DNA of 64,000 nt from Mercurialis annua. Lineage: Eukaryota; Streptophyta; Magnoliopsida; Malpighiales; Euphorbiaceae. Numbering within the stretch: the stretch's first letter is position 1; every line of letters starts with the position of its first letter. The stretch lies in the NCBI RefSeq assembly GCF_937616625.2, contig NC_065570.1, forward strand, positions 73,187,665 through 73,251,664, in the 5' to 3' direction. Positions 34,217 through 46,209 of the stretch are shown here, one piece after another. The translations under genes and the position numbers were made by a program. The notes beneath the pieces were generated by a model that saw only the letters and a program-made list of their open reading frames with translations, was not told the DNA's origin and did not search any database.

Positions 34217-37068
34217 TAAGTGTTGTAATTCATCAACATCCCCTTCTCCTCTAGACCTGACATATCACAAGTAACAGATATATTCAATTAGTTTAAATTA
34301 ATTTTGATGTCTAATTCACTAGCTTAAAGTGGTTAATTCAAATTAATTTGATAGTTTAATTTTAATTACTATAAGACATTCAAACCATCCTCACATTAGA
34401 TATGAAATGTTACATGTTCTTACACAGTACAATTTCAATGGATAATTATTTCCTATTTAACTAGGTGTATAATTATACTCTTTTGGGCTTCTCAAAACTT
34501 TTAATTTTAATAATTCTGTCTATCTTAGTTCAATTTTAAAAATTATTAAAGTGATATGTAAAAATTATACAATAAAAAAAATAACTTTAAAAGTTATACA
34601 TGTAAAAATGCCAAAACAAATTGTTTTATTTTAAATAACACATATAATTTTTTTAATTCATCATTTAAACCACTAAAAAATACATATCAAATTGTAAAAT
34701 TATTAAAATTGGCTAAAATTACCATAAATTTTAAAAATTGGAATATATTACTGAAATTAAAAGTTTTAATAAGATTTGTGAAAATTCCAAAGAATTTGAA
34801 TATTTTAGACGATTAGGCATTTAACTATTTTCTCTATTATGTTTTACATTTCCAACATTCTTGACTGCTAATTTGCATTCAAGCTGAATTGAAGCAGTGT
34901 TCTAACCGAAGACAAACTACCGTATAGATGGCAACTTATACAGCAAATGCTTCCATCATCGGGCAGAAGTTGATGAACAACTTGATACATAGCTGGCCAA
35001 ATTGCTGACTGTAACAGGAGACAAAGCATAAACGAGTTGGGCTATATATAACACGTGTTATTTGAGATTAATTTTTAAAAATAAAAATCGAATTGAACGA
35101 TTTGAGCGCAATTTATTCGAATTTATTCTCGAGTCAAGTTTAAGTATCTGATAATGAAACTCGTGAAGTTTGCGAATCTAAATGAGTCTTTTACATACTA
35201 ATTTTTTTTATTTTACTTATTTTTATATAGACTATGTCCTAATAATAGAACCAATAATATTTGTATAGTCAAATGTATAAAATTCATCAAACAAAATGTA
35301 TACAAATTTATTAACTAGAATAAAAATGATATTGACTCTATTTACAATTGAATGATGTGGAGGACAAATTTTTTTATGAGAATTTTAGTTTTTATTCAAG
35401 TCAAATTCAAATAGTAAAAATATTGTTAAAGATCAAGTTCAATTTTAAAAATTTAAGTCCATTTAAATTTAATTTTGAAATCGAGTTATCTAATACATTT
35501 TGAGCTCAAACTTATCATAACTCGGACGAAACTCGATTACAACCCACCTCTAACGTGTATTTTGGTCCATGTCTATCATGGAACAATTGATTTTATTAAA
35601 ATTTCAGAAGTAACAAACAAAAATGGGCCACCTGATGAGGAGTGGGCATGAAGAAGAAAATTCCATCACCTAAACACAAAAACCAAGCTGCATTTTCTGT
35701 CTATCATCATCTATATATCTTTTAAGATTTTTATAATATTATTTGTGTAATAATTCATCTTTGAATATTATTAGATCCAAAATTATTAGATCTTATCTCT
35801 TTATCTTTTTGACAAATTGTTGCACCCCCCCCACTGCTACTGTTATTACTGCTTTTTTTTTTCGTCGTAACGCATATCTGGGTCTATATATTATCACACT
35901 TTTAACTATTGAGTCCATATGCTAAATACCGTTCGTATTGGATCGTTACACTATCAATTTGATCCTAATTAAGTCTTTCCATCCATTTTCGTCCATGCAA
36001 ATTCATTGAGTTCATCTCCAACGGAAATGAACGGAAGGAATGTGTGTGTAATTAAAAGTGTATGGACCCAATATAAATATCATTGCCCATTTTTTTCCTG
36101 AAAACAAAGCACATGGTTTAAAAGTCTTTGCTTTTCGAGTGCGACAATATTACAAATATAGTGGTGTCGCATTTCTTTATGGTAGTATATGCGGTGTCGT
36201 ATTAGAAGGAAAAAAACATAAATGCAATATATAGGTGATCGGCTCGAACGTAAGAAAATTAATGTGTTAGTAAAAAGCTGGACGACGGAACATAAATCAT
36301 GGAGTTCTCAATTATTAACTAAATAATTTCCCCACACTTCAACTTGGCTTTTGTCACAACATAATTATTCAAATTGGTATTCATGGTGGGTCCGTTGGTA
36401 AAAATCTTCTTTCTTACTTTATACATATGACCGGCTCATAATTTTTGAATTTCTCTCAACAATTTTTTTTTTTTAATAATTTGAGAGAGTATTTGTGAGA
36501 GGAATTGAACACATGATCTAGCAGATCGTTTAAACGTTATAAATTTATATCATTTAAGCTATAGTTCATTTATAATAATATTAAATATTTAAACTTATGA
36601 CTATATATATGATGCTACAATTGTTTAAATAATTATTCACTCATAAATAATCAAATATAATAGTATAAATTATTAGTAGTAACCCCATAAATAATATTAG
36701 CTAGAATTTGTTATGATTGAAATATTTAAAATTCTATTCTCGATATTTTATTTAATTAATTGAAAATATAATTTGAGTTGTAACAGATAATTTTAATCCG
36801 AACTATTAAAATTTATAATTCAAAACGAAAAAAAAAACATTTTTTTATGCAATAGTCAATTTAGAAAAAAAAAATTCTTAGATGTAAATTAACTTAAAAA
36901 TCAAGTAGTTTTTCAAACATCAAGAAATTTTAAAAAAAGTAATATCTAGAAAAGAAAATTTGGAATACAAAAGTGATGGATAAAGATATTAGAAAAATCT
37001 AAAAAGTTGACTGTAAATAAAATTGAGGAAAATATAGAGTGATGCAATGGCAAGCCAGATGTTTTAGT
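34217..37068. other. AT-rich intergenic DNA upstream of the catalase pair
   Basis: No gene recognised. Segments at about 35090-35180 and 35450-35550 contain inverted motifs around CTCGAGTCAAG and CGAAACTCG, suggesting another decayed TIR element. A minus-strand SINE lies at about 36463-36571. Confidence 0.5.
36463..36571 (-). mobile_element. Short tRNA-derived SINE
   Basis: On the minus strand an A-box-like TAGCTTAAATG is followed by a B-box-like GTTCAATTCC, then CACAAATACTCTCTCAAATT and a poly(A) tail (the T-run at 36463-36474). Spacing of the two boxes fits a pol III promoter. The 3' part resembles the copies at about 42115 and 23010. Confidence 0.55.
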
Positions 37069-37076
37069 TATAAATA
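37069..37076 (+). promoter_or_regulatory. TATA box of the first catalase gene
   Basis: TATAAATA lies 86 bp upstream of the start codon at 37162, leaving room for a short 5' UTR. Confidence 0.6.
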
Positions 37077-37161
37077 GTCACACAGCTTAGCTCCCAATTC
37101 CAAATCATACGGCCCTCTCGCCCCCCCTCTCATACTTTAGTTCTCCACATTTCTTCCAAAA

Positions 37162-40100
37162 ATGGATCCTTCCAAGGTATTATTTTCTTTCTAAACTAAG
37201 AAATTTAGCTTATTTTGTTCATGATCTTTTAAATCCTTTTTATAGTACTTTAAATTATATTCATCTGAATTTCATGCAAAAAATTTAGGTTAGTTTGGAT
37301 CAGATCACTGATCCCAGTGGTCAAAAAATACTTTGTTTAAAAAGAAAAATGAAATTAGTAAAATGATTACTTTAATTTCAGAGTCTAATTCAATAATATA
37401 CTGCAGATGCGTCCATCAAGCTCCAATGATACGCCGTTTTGGACTACCAATGCTGGTATTCCAGTTGACAACAATAACTCTGTCATGACTGTCGGAACCA
37501 GAGGTAACTAATTAATAATCTATACCTGATCTTAAAATCTTGATTTTAATTCTGACTAATGTTAATTAACAGGTCCGATCCTTCTTGAGGACTATCATAT
37601 GATAGAGAAACTTGCCAACTTTACGAGAGAAAGAATTCCTGAGCGTGTTGTTCATGCCCGAGGAATGAGTGCTAAGGGTTTCTTTGAAGTGACTCATGAC
37701 GTTACTCACCTTTCCTGCGCCGATTTCCTCCGGGCTCCCGGCGTTCAGACTCCGGTCATCGTCCGTTTCTCCACTGTCATTCATGAGCGTGGCAGCCCTG
37801 AAACCCTTCGTGATCCTCGAGGCTTTGCTACTAAGTTTTACACTCGAGAGGTCACTTTTCAAGCCCTATTCTTTACACACCCGATACTCTTAAATAATAT
37901 TTTTAAATTAATCGGATTTTTTCTCAAAAAAAAAAAAAAACTTAATCGGATTTTATATGTCGATTTTATTTTTATTTTTAAAATTCAAAAATTCTAAATC
38001 TACATATAAGAGTTTATTAAATATCTTTTAATATTATATCGAAATTACTATGTTCTTAGTTTTTTTTTTTAAAAAAAAATTAGTTAATTAATGTTTGATC
38101 AAATTTCCTACTATTTTTACCTCCAAAATTATAAAGATCATTAATTTTAATTGTTAGATTTATTTTATTTAAATTTAGACACAAAAATTCAAAAATATAA
38201 GCAATGAAAAGTTTTTAAGTAATTTCATGCCAAATTACTCTATATAGCAATCAGATCTTGTAGTTTTATGAAGGAATTATTGCACCAAAATAAAAATTTA
38301 ACCAACTGTATAAATTTAATAAAAAATATGGCGTGAGAAGATCTAGTTGAAATTAATAAAAAAAACTTTTTTGTTGGCTGTAATATTAAAATTTAGTATC
38401 TAAATTTACACAAATTTAAATTTCATGAGCACGATAATACCATAAAAATTAATCCTTGATTATTATTGGCCAAACACATATTTGGATCCCTGCACTATTA
38501 TTTTTTTCCAACTTAAGTCCCTGTACTATAAAACGTTTAAAATAAGTCCCTTCACTATCAAAAGTCTCCGATTTAAGTCCCTCCGTGCCATTCCGTTAGA
38601 GAGTGAGATACAAACGCTTGACTCTGAGATTGGTTGTAGTTAAAATTTATGAAATTAAAATTTTGAGTCCTTACACTATAATTTTTTTACCATTTGAGTC
38701 CTTGCACTATAAATCTAACTTAAACTTTTAATTACTCAAAATTAATTAATTCAAAATAAATTAATTTAGTTAAATAAAAATAAATATTTTTAAAAATATG
38801 ATATTTTAAAGATTGCGAGGTAGACGAACAGTTTTTTAATATATTTAATTTTTTCTTAAAAATAAAAAATTAATTGTATAAAATAAAAAATTAATTGTAT
38901 AAATAAAAGATTATTTTTATTTAATTAAATTAATAAATTTTAAATTAAATTGCAAATTTTTTATTAATAGTCGAAGATGATTCTAGTTTTGGAAATGCTA
39001 AAAAAATTTAATAACATTAAAAAAGAAAAGAAAATAAAAATATTATTAATATTATTTAAATTATGTGATAGAAAGACTTAAAATTGATGTTTCTAATAGT
39101 GTAAGGACTCAATTTGGAAAAAAATGATAGTGCGGTGACCAAAATAGCATTTTTGATATGTAATTGTTAACGTCATCCACATTCCGTTAACTTGCGCAAC
39201 GATAGGGACTTAAAATAGATGTTTTTGATAGTGTAGGGACTTATTTTAAACGTTTTATAGTTCAGGGATTTAAGTTGGAAAAGAGTGATAGTGTAGGGAC
39301 TTAAATATGTGTTTGGCCATTATTATTGCTAATTTGATATGTAATCTTTCAAGAGAAAGTTCATAAATAAAAAAGAATTATAATATTTTAACATCATATC
39401 CCACTACTTAATGTCTGATAAGTTTTTTCTGTTAACTTTGATCAGGGTAACTTTGATATTGTGGGAAACAATTTCCCGGTGTTCTTCATCCGCGACGGAA
39501 TCAAATTCCCAGATGTGGTTCACGCGTTCAAGCCCAATCCTAAGTCTCACATCCAAGAATACTGGAGGATCTTCGACTTCTTGTCTCACCACCCTGAAAG
39601 TTTGAGCACTTTCGCCTGGTTCTTTGACGATGTCGGAATTCCTCAGGATTACAGACACATGGAAGGTTTCGGTGTCCACACCTATTCCTTCATCAACAAA
39701 AATGGCAAAGTCACTTATGTTAAATTCCACTGGAAACCCACTTGTGGAGTCAAATCTTTGATGGATGATGAAGCTGCCAGGATCGGAGGACTCAATCACA
39801 GCCATGCTACTCAGGATCTTTACGATTCGATTGCTGCCGGCAATTTTCCTGAGTGGAAACTTATGATCCAGACTATGGAGCCTGCCGATGAAGATAAATT
39901 TGACTTTGATCCGCTCGATATGACCAAGATTTGGCCGGAGGATATGTTTCCGTTGCAGCCTGTTGGAAGATTGGTGTTGAATCGGAACATTGATAACTGG
40001 TTCGCGGAGAATGAGATGCTGGCGTTCGATCCTGCTCATATTGTTCCTGGAATTTACTTCTCCAATGATAAGCTGTTTCAGCTTAGGCTCTTTGCTTATG

Positions 40101-40721
40101 CTGACACTCAACGACACCGTCTCGGTCCAAATTACATGATGCTCCCTGTCAATGCTCCGAAATGCCCTCATCATAATAATCATCACGACGGGGCCATGAA
40201 TTTCATGCATAGAGATGAGGAGATTGATTACTTCCAATCCAGATATGCTCCGGTTCGCCATGCTGAGAAAATCCCCATTCCTAGAGCTATTTGCAGCGGC
40301 ATGCGTGAGAAGGTCAACAATTGTCTTCATTTTAGTCAAATTAATTTCTCTTGTTAATAATTTTAAGAAACTGCTGCTGACATTTTTAATGAATATTGAA
40401 TGCAGTGTGTGATCGAAAAGGAGAGCAATTTCAAGCAACCCGGAGATAGGTACCGATCATGGGCGCCTGACAGGCAGGAAAGGTTCCTCTGCAGATTGGT
40501 TAATGCCTTATCAGACCCTCGTATTACATACGAAATTCGCAGTATCTGGGTCTCATACTGGTCTCAGGTAAAATTCCTTTTTCTATTCAATTTTAAATCA
40601 TATCAAATTAAATCTACAATACTTGTTCTGACATGTTGGTTTTGGTTTGATTGTTGGACAGTGCGACCAATCTCTTGGTCAGAAGCTAGCATCTCGTCTG
40701 AATGTGAGGCCAAACATCTGA
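37162..40721 (+). CDS. CAT3: Catalase (peroxisomal), CAT3-like, first of tandem pair
   Basis: Haem catalase converting hydrogen peroxide to water and oxygen in peroxisomes. Exons 37162-37176, 37407-37503, 37573-37850, 39446-40312, 40406-40567 and 40662-40721 sum to 1479 nt, exactly 492 residues, the standard plant length. Catalytic His lies in VVHARG, catalytic Asn in VGNNFPVFF, and the proximal haem Tyr in [12 protein letters not shown]. The C-terminus [14 protein letters not shown] keeps the internal QKL-type peroxisomal signal. Segments [43 protein letters not shown] and [17 protein letters not shown] resemble Arabidopsis CAT3. The N-terminus is slightly unusual (MDPSKMRPSS; TVGTRGP where most have TVGPRGP). 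It lacks two introns present in the downstream copy. Its third intron is about 1.6 kb and carries a MULE-type MITE. No disabling changes are seen. Confidence 0.95.
38468..39318. mobile_element. Mutator-type MITE in catalase intron
   Basis: 851 bp lying wholly in intron 3 of the first catalase. Exact 9-bp duplications ATTATTATT flank it (38459-38467 and 39319-39327). TIRs of over 110 bp start GGCCAAACACATATTT at both ends and contain repeated variants of AAGTCCCTACACTATCA. There is no coding capacity. The ends (GGCC) are like those of the element at 16153-20787. Confidence 0.93.
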
Positions 40722-42956
40722 AGATGACGATGATAGTGATGATAATCGAAATGTTGCTAGTTGGACTTGGCAGAAATTAAGAGAGAGAAATGATGCAAAA
40801 TATATCTTTGTTAAAGTCTGCAGTTTGCGATAAAATGTTGATTGTATAATAGTAATAAAGAATCCTACTACTTGTTAATAGCGCATCTCTTTTGATGAGA
40901 CGCGTTTATGCAATAAACTCGAGTCCTGTAATTTGTGGTTCTGTTGTAATTCCTGCTTTTCCCCTTCCTGTCAATTCAATTATTATTAAATATGCTTCAA
41001 AAAGCTCTACTCTTAATTACTTGCCAATCTTCTGATTAATGTCAACAAGTTTGAGAAAATTGGGTTCCTGCAACAACAATTACAGCAACTGCTACAGGTA
41101 CGCTTTCACGACATAAAATAAGAAAATAAAATATAAATTCTCAGCCCGTAATTTATTATGATAAAACTTATACAGCAGAGTGCTTTATCTGAAATCTCCT
41201 GAATTAAAATCAAGAATTCCTCGACCACTTGCAGGTCCGTCCTTCTTGATTTTCTTTCGTAACATGCTGCTATAAGTGAAATTTAGCTGTTTAATACGAT
41301 CTAGTTTTAATTCCTTGTTGCTGCTGTTATTTTTTTGCAGCAAATGTTGAGTTTGCAGCTATGCATTTTATCTGGCATTGGAGAGCACCTGTTTTGTAAG
41401 TTTTACTTTTGCTTTTGCCTCTTCAAATGCATTCCTGATGGAATAGGGCCAAAAGGCCCGAGCGGCCCACCTTGTGGCCTTTCATTGGGCTATTTAAGGT
41501 GGGCTGAGATGCAGCCTTTGTGGTTGAGCTGATCCCAGCCCATTCTAACATATAAAAATCCTCTGCCCCTTTCAAATTTCAATGTCAACGTCAATCTTTT
41601 TCAGCATCTTTTTATCCGAGGGCACACGTTTTAAGGTCTCGGTTTAAACGTGGCATCTTCCGGGTGGCCCACGTAACCTGCTGTAATGAGTTGCTATTAG
41701 TAGAAGAGCTAAACTCATACTATAAGGAACCATAAAATAATTCTTGATTTTCTCATCACTTGAGTATTTTCCAAATCTGCATGCATTTTGGTTTCTGTCC
41801 TGACCTGGCATCAAGCTTTTCTGCCAGTTCTTTAAAATTTGCAAATTACGTCAAATATATGCTGCAAATATTTTAATTTTCGTAATTATATTACATATTA
41901 TTGATATTCAAACTTATAAAATATCTATGGTAGTTTAACCTTTTACATATATCTATACGTCCAAATGGAAATAAAAATACAAAAATAAAAGTGACAAATA
42001 TATACAGACAAAAAGCCGTACATACTAAAAAATATAAATTAAAGTGTATGTATATTTTCATACAAATAATTTATTATATTATATATTTATAAAAATTAAT
42101 GAAAGATGTAATATAGTCGTAGTATAAGCGCTAGGCAACAAACTGCTAGGTCGTGGGTTCGTTTCCTCCCACAAGCGCTCCCCCTTCCCCGATTATCAAA
42201 AAAAAAAATAAGAAAATAAATACTACTTATAATAATAATTTAAAATATCATTAACTGTAGACAATGTAAATGAATTTAATAATAAAAAATATATGATCTT
42301 TCATGTTATAAATAATTATTCTCTTTATTATTTTCAGACAACTTATAAAAATATAATTCATGTTCTAATTTTTTTATAAATTTATTTTTATTTTTTTATT
42401 ATACACTTATTAAATATTATGACGAATTCATTTTTTTGGATTAATGACTATAAATAATTAATTTTGAATAAAAATAATTTAAAATTATAATTTATTAAAA
42501 ATAGGCAAGTAAGAGGACAATTATTGAAAGGGAGAGAGTATAAATAAAGAATAATTATTATTTACTAGTTAAACAAATAAAACAGTTGTAAAATTTCATT
42601 ATTTTAAAATCACATTATTATTGTCTAGAAAATTATTGGGATTAGCATTCTACACTCCTGATAAGAAGAAAATAATGCTAGGACTAATTAATTTTAGCAA
42701 TGCCCCAGCTAATATTTGGATAAGAATTTATTAAAATTAATAACAAATACTAGTATTAATAATCTTTATATAGTTTTTTTTTTATTATCAGTCTTATAAA
42801 ACTATTTCCAATTGTTTTTGTCTATTTTAGGTGGTCATACGGCAAAAATAGTCGGATAGATATGAAATTAATATGGTAAATATTCTAATAATAAATATTT
42901 TGGTTACCTATGGATAATGATGATAAATCAATAGATTGTGTCAGCCACGAGACAAT
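40722..42956. other. Spacer between the catalases, with a SINE and a site-II-rich patch
   Basis: 3' UTR of the first catalase, then 1.9 kb without a recognised gene. A GC-richer patch at about 41447-41550 has several TGGGCT/AGCCCA (TCP site II-like) motifs and GGCC repeats. A short SINE lies at about 42115-42209. Splice-like and exon-like fragments at 41040-41400 could not be assigned to any family. Confidence 0.5.
42115..42209 (+). mobile_element. Ultra-short tRNA-derived SINE
   Basis: A-box-like AGTATAAGCGCTAGG and B-box-like GTGGGTTCGTTTCC are spaced as in pol III promoters, followed by CCCACAAGCGCTCCC and a poly(A) tail. It is about 95 bp, so hardly more than a tRNA-like head with an A tail. 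Confidence 0.65.
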
Positions 42957-42966
42957 TATAAATATC
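42957..42966 (+). promoter_or_regulatory. TATA box of the second catalase gene
   Basis: TTATAAATAT lies about 90 bp upstream of the start codon at 43050. Confidence 0.55.
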
Positions 42967-43049
42967 TCAACAAAAAATTAAAATCTTCATTCACTTGGCT
43001 GTTCTTGATTTCTCCTCTCTTAATCTCTCTGCTTGCTTTTGTTTTCGAC

Positions 43050-46000
43050 ATGGATCCCTACAAGGTATATACTATGTTTTTGAGCTTGAATTTTTTAGAT
43101 TGAATCGAACTCTAGTGGTTCTAATCTGTTTTAATTGAATTGATACGATGTCGTTTTAATGTTGATCATGATGATGCAGAACCGACCATCAAGCGCTTAT
43201 GATTCCCAGTTCTGGACTGCCAACTCTGGTGCTCCCGTATGGAACAACAACTCATCCATGACTGTTGGACCCAGAGGTAATTTTAATTGATTCAATTGAT
43301 CTTGCTGTGCAACTGATCCTTCAAACCCTAATTTTAAATTGTATATTGAAAAGGGTATGAGATGTGAAGATTAAAAATAGAGATCTGTAACTAATTATAT
43401 GCTTTGTGTTGATCTTGATGAGGGCTAGCTTTGTTGCTCTAGTTACTAGTCAGTCAACTCTATATTAACATAACTATATGAATGTGTTATAAATTAAGCA
43501 TTGTGCTTAGGGCTTTACATGTAACTTAAACAAAACCGTAAGAGACATTTAAGCGCTATCGTTTGTCCGAAGACATTGATAGAAATCTCCGTAGCTAGAA
43601 TAAGCAAAAAATTTACATCTTATGGATAAATTTCATGATTAATACGCCTCACATGAGAAAGCTTGCTCGGGCCAAGCTAAATTCTCCCTTTTCAAAGCCA
43701 GGTGTATTTAACACTGTTTATATGTATATATATTGAATTTCTCAACTTTGTTCCTTGATATTTTTTTGTAATTGAAAAAAAATATTTCATTATGTATTCT
43801 TGTTGGTCACTTGGTGATATTATCCTATTGGAAATGTTTTGGTACTTTTGACTCACAATTGAGAACTAGCAGCAAGAGACTTGAGATGTGGTTTTTTCTT
43901 GGACAGGTCCAATCCTTCTTGAAGACTATCATCTAATTGAGAAACTTGCAAATTTTGATAGAGAGAGGATTCCAGAGCGTGTTGTCCATGCTAGGGGTGC
44001 TAGTGCAAAGGGTTTCTTTGAAGTCACCCACGATATCTCCAGCTTAACATGTGCTGATTTCCTTCGATCCCCTGGAGTACAGACCCCTGTCATTGTTCGT
44101 TTTTCTACTGTTGTTCATGAGCGTGGCAGCCCTGAAACCCTGAGGGACCCTCGAGGTTTTGCTGTGAAGTTTTACACTAGAGAGGTAAGATTTTATATGA
44201 CCTACTCATCATGCTGTTTGTTGGACAATCTACTTGATTAAGTTTCAAGAGAATAGTCTTTTTATGTCCTGGTTATCATTGCTTTTCTTGTTAATGCAGG
44301 GTAATTTTGATCTTGTGGGAAACAATTTCCCCGTTTTCTTCATTCGCGATGGGATGAAATTCCCAGATTTAGTGCATGCTTTTAAGCCCAATCCTAAGTC
44401 CCATATCCAGGAAACCTGGAGGATCTTTGACTTTTTATCCCACATTCCTGAAAGCGCGCACATGCTCACCTTCCTCTTTGACGATTTGGGTGTTCCACAA
44501 GATTACAGGCATATGGATGGCTTTGGAGTTAACACCTATACTCTGATCAACAAGGCCGGAAAAGTACACTATGTAAAATTTCACTGGAAACCTACTTGTG
44601 GGGTAAAGTGTTTGCTGGACGAAGAGGCAATTAAGGTTGGAGGATCCAATCATAGCCATGCCACTCAAGATCTATACGACTCAATTGCTGCTGGCAACTA
44701 TCCAGAGTGGAAACTATTTGTCCAGACAATGGATCCTGCTGATGAAGACAAATTTGACTTTGATCCACTTGATGTGACCAAGATCTGGCCTGAGGATATT
44801 TTGCCCCTGCAGCCTGTTGGTCGCCTGGTCTTAAACAAGAACATTGATAATTTCTTTGCTGAAAACGAGCAGATTGCCTTCTGCCCTGCTATCGTAGTCC
44901 CTGGTGTTTCCTATTCAGAGGATAAGCTACTCCAGACTAGGATCTTTTCCTATGCTGATACTCAGAGGCACCGTCTGGGACCAAACTATCTACAGCTCCC
45001 TGTTAATGCTCCAAAATGTGCTCATCACAACAATCATCATGATGGTTTCATGAATTTCATGCATAGAGATGAAGAGGTATTGAGCTGTGTGTCAGAAAAA
45101 TATTTTCCCCATGCATTTTTTTGTACCTAAAATATGCCTCACCTTTGCTTCAAGCCTCTAATTTTATTGCTATATGCACTAAAAATCTATAAAACATATT
45201 CTGATCAGAGACTTGCTTAATGGTATTACTGTTTTCTGCTTTTTCTTTTAGATTTTTGTTCTAATCTCTTGCTATAATGATGTCTTTCAGGTCAATTATT
45301 TTCCATCCAGATTTGACAAGGTTCGCCATGCTGAGCCTTACCCTATTCCTTCGGCCATCTGCAGTGGAAAGCGTGAGAAGGTTGGTTCCTTTCTTGTCTT
45401 GGTTCCTATGTTAAAATTGAAGTTTAAGTGGCCTTCGTGTATTTTGTGTGTGTATGAGACATGGACGGAGATTAATATTCATTGGAACATGGTATTTGAA
45501 AGCTAGTTTTTTTATAAAAAAATTAAGTGGCTGATATTGATAACTTTATGCAGTGTGTGATTGCGAAGGAGAACAATTTCAAACAACCAGGAGAGAAATA
45601 TCGGTCTTGGGATCCTGAAAGGTATATCCATATTCTTCTGCTGCTGTAAAATCTTGGAGAGAGTCAGAGAGATGATTGTGCAATTTCAAATAATATTATT
45701 GATCCTTTATTTGCAGGCAAGAGCGATTCCTCAATCGGATGGTTGAGGGCTTATCTGATCCTCGCATCACTCACGAGCTTCGTACAATCTGGATCTCCTA
45801 CTGGACTGAGGTATGACTTTTTTTTTTTTAACAGAGATAGATTAATTTAAACTAACTACATCTACGACATTACAAATATATACAAATTATACGCCATTCA
45901 CGCCATCCACGCCGTGTTACGTTGAATACATCGCTTTACGGGACTCGCCATTGTGGCGGGACGATGCCGCATCCGTCGCTTCTAACGCTTGTAGCCTTCT

Positions 46001-46209
46001 CCATAAATCTTCAATAATCTTCATCTTTTTTGTCCATAAGGGGATTCGAACCCACGCCCCTTGAGACTTGATGCCTCACTCATATTTTCAAACTACTATA
46101 TGTGGTTGCCCTGTCATAGCAACAATTTACTCAAACTGTTATGATGCAGTGCGACAAATCCTTGGGACAAAAGGTTGCAAGCCGTCTCAACCTGAAACCG
46201 AGCATTTGA
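43050..46209 (+). CDS. CAT1: Catalase (peroxisomal), CAT1/CAT2-like, second of tandem pair
   Basis: Exons 43050-43064, 43180-43276, 43907-44184, 44300-45076, 45291-45380, 45554-45621, 45717-45810 and 46150-46209 sum to 1479 nt, 492 residues, with the fuller plant catalase intron set. The protein is a textbook class I/III catalase ([44 protein letters not shown]). Catalytic His, Asn and proximal Tyr segments ([27 protein letters not shown]) are intact. The C-terminus is [14 protein letters not shown], with QKV where QKL is the usual internal peroxisomal signal. A SINE sits in the last intron. It lies 2.3 kb downstream of the other catalase in the same orientation; the pair is diverged enough to be an old tandem duplication. 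The CAT1 label rests on residue pattern and on the Arabidopsis gene order CAT3-CAT1. Confidence 0.96.
45818..46116 (-). mobile_element. SINE in the last intron of the second catalase
   Basis: On the minus strand: a tRNA-like head with B-box GGTTCGAATCCCC (46034-46046 region), a body of about 200 bp, and a poly(A) tail (the T-run at 45818-45830) abutting the 5' splice site. No convincing target duplication was found, so the 5' limit is approximate. It is unrelated to the ~100-bp SINEs elsewhere in the window. Confidence 0.65.

Noticed and set aside
39404..40438. Long minus-strand open frame of 344 codons opposite the first catalase
   Set aside because: It is a shadow of the highly conserved catalase coding strand; its translation matches no family.
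37162..40721. First catalase as a pseudogene because of its long third intron and missing introns
   Set aside because: The exons total exactly 1479 nt, all splice sites are canonical and active-site residues are intact.
41335..41532. Small open frame in the catalase spacer
   Set aside because: Its 65 residues have no recognisable domain; part comes from the GC-rich patch. It was kept only as a regulatory note.
46020..46060. A tRNA gene, suggested by GGTTCGAATCCCC on the minus strand
   Set aside because: No cloverleaf can be completed around the B box; the sequence continues into a 200-bp body and poly(A), as in a SINE.
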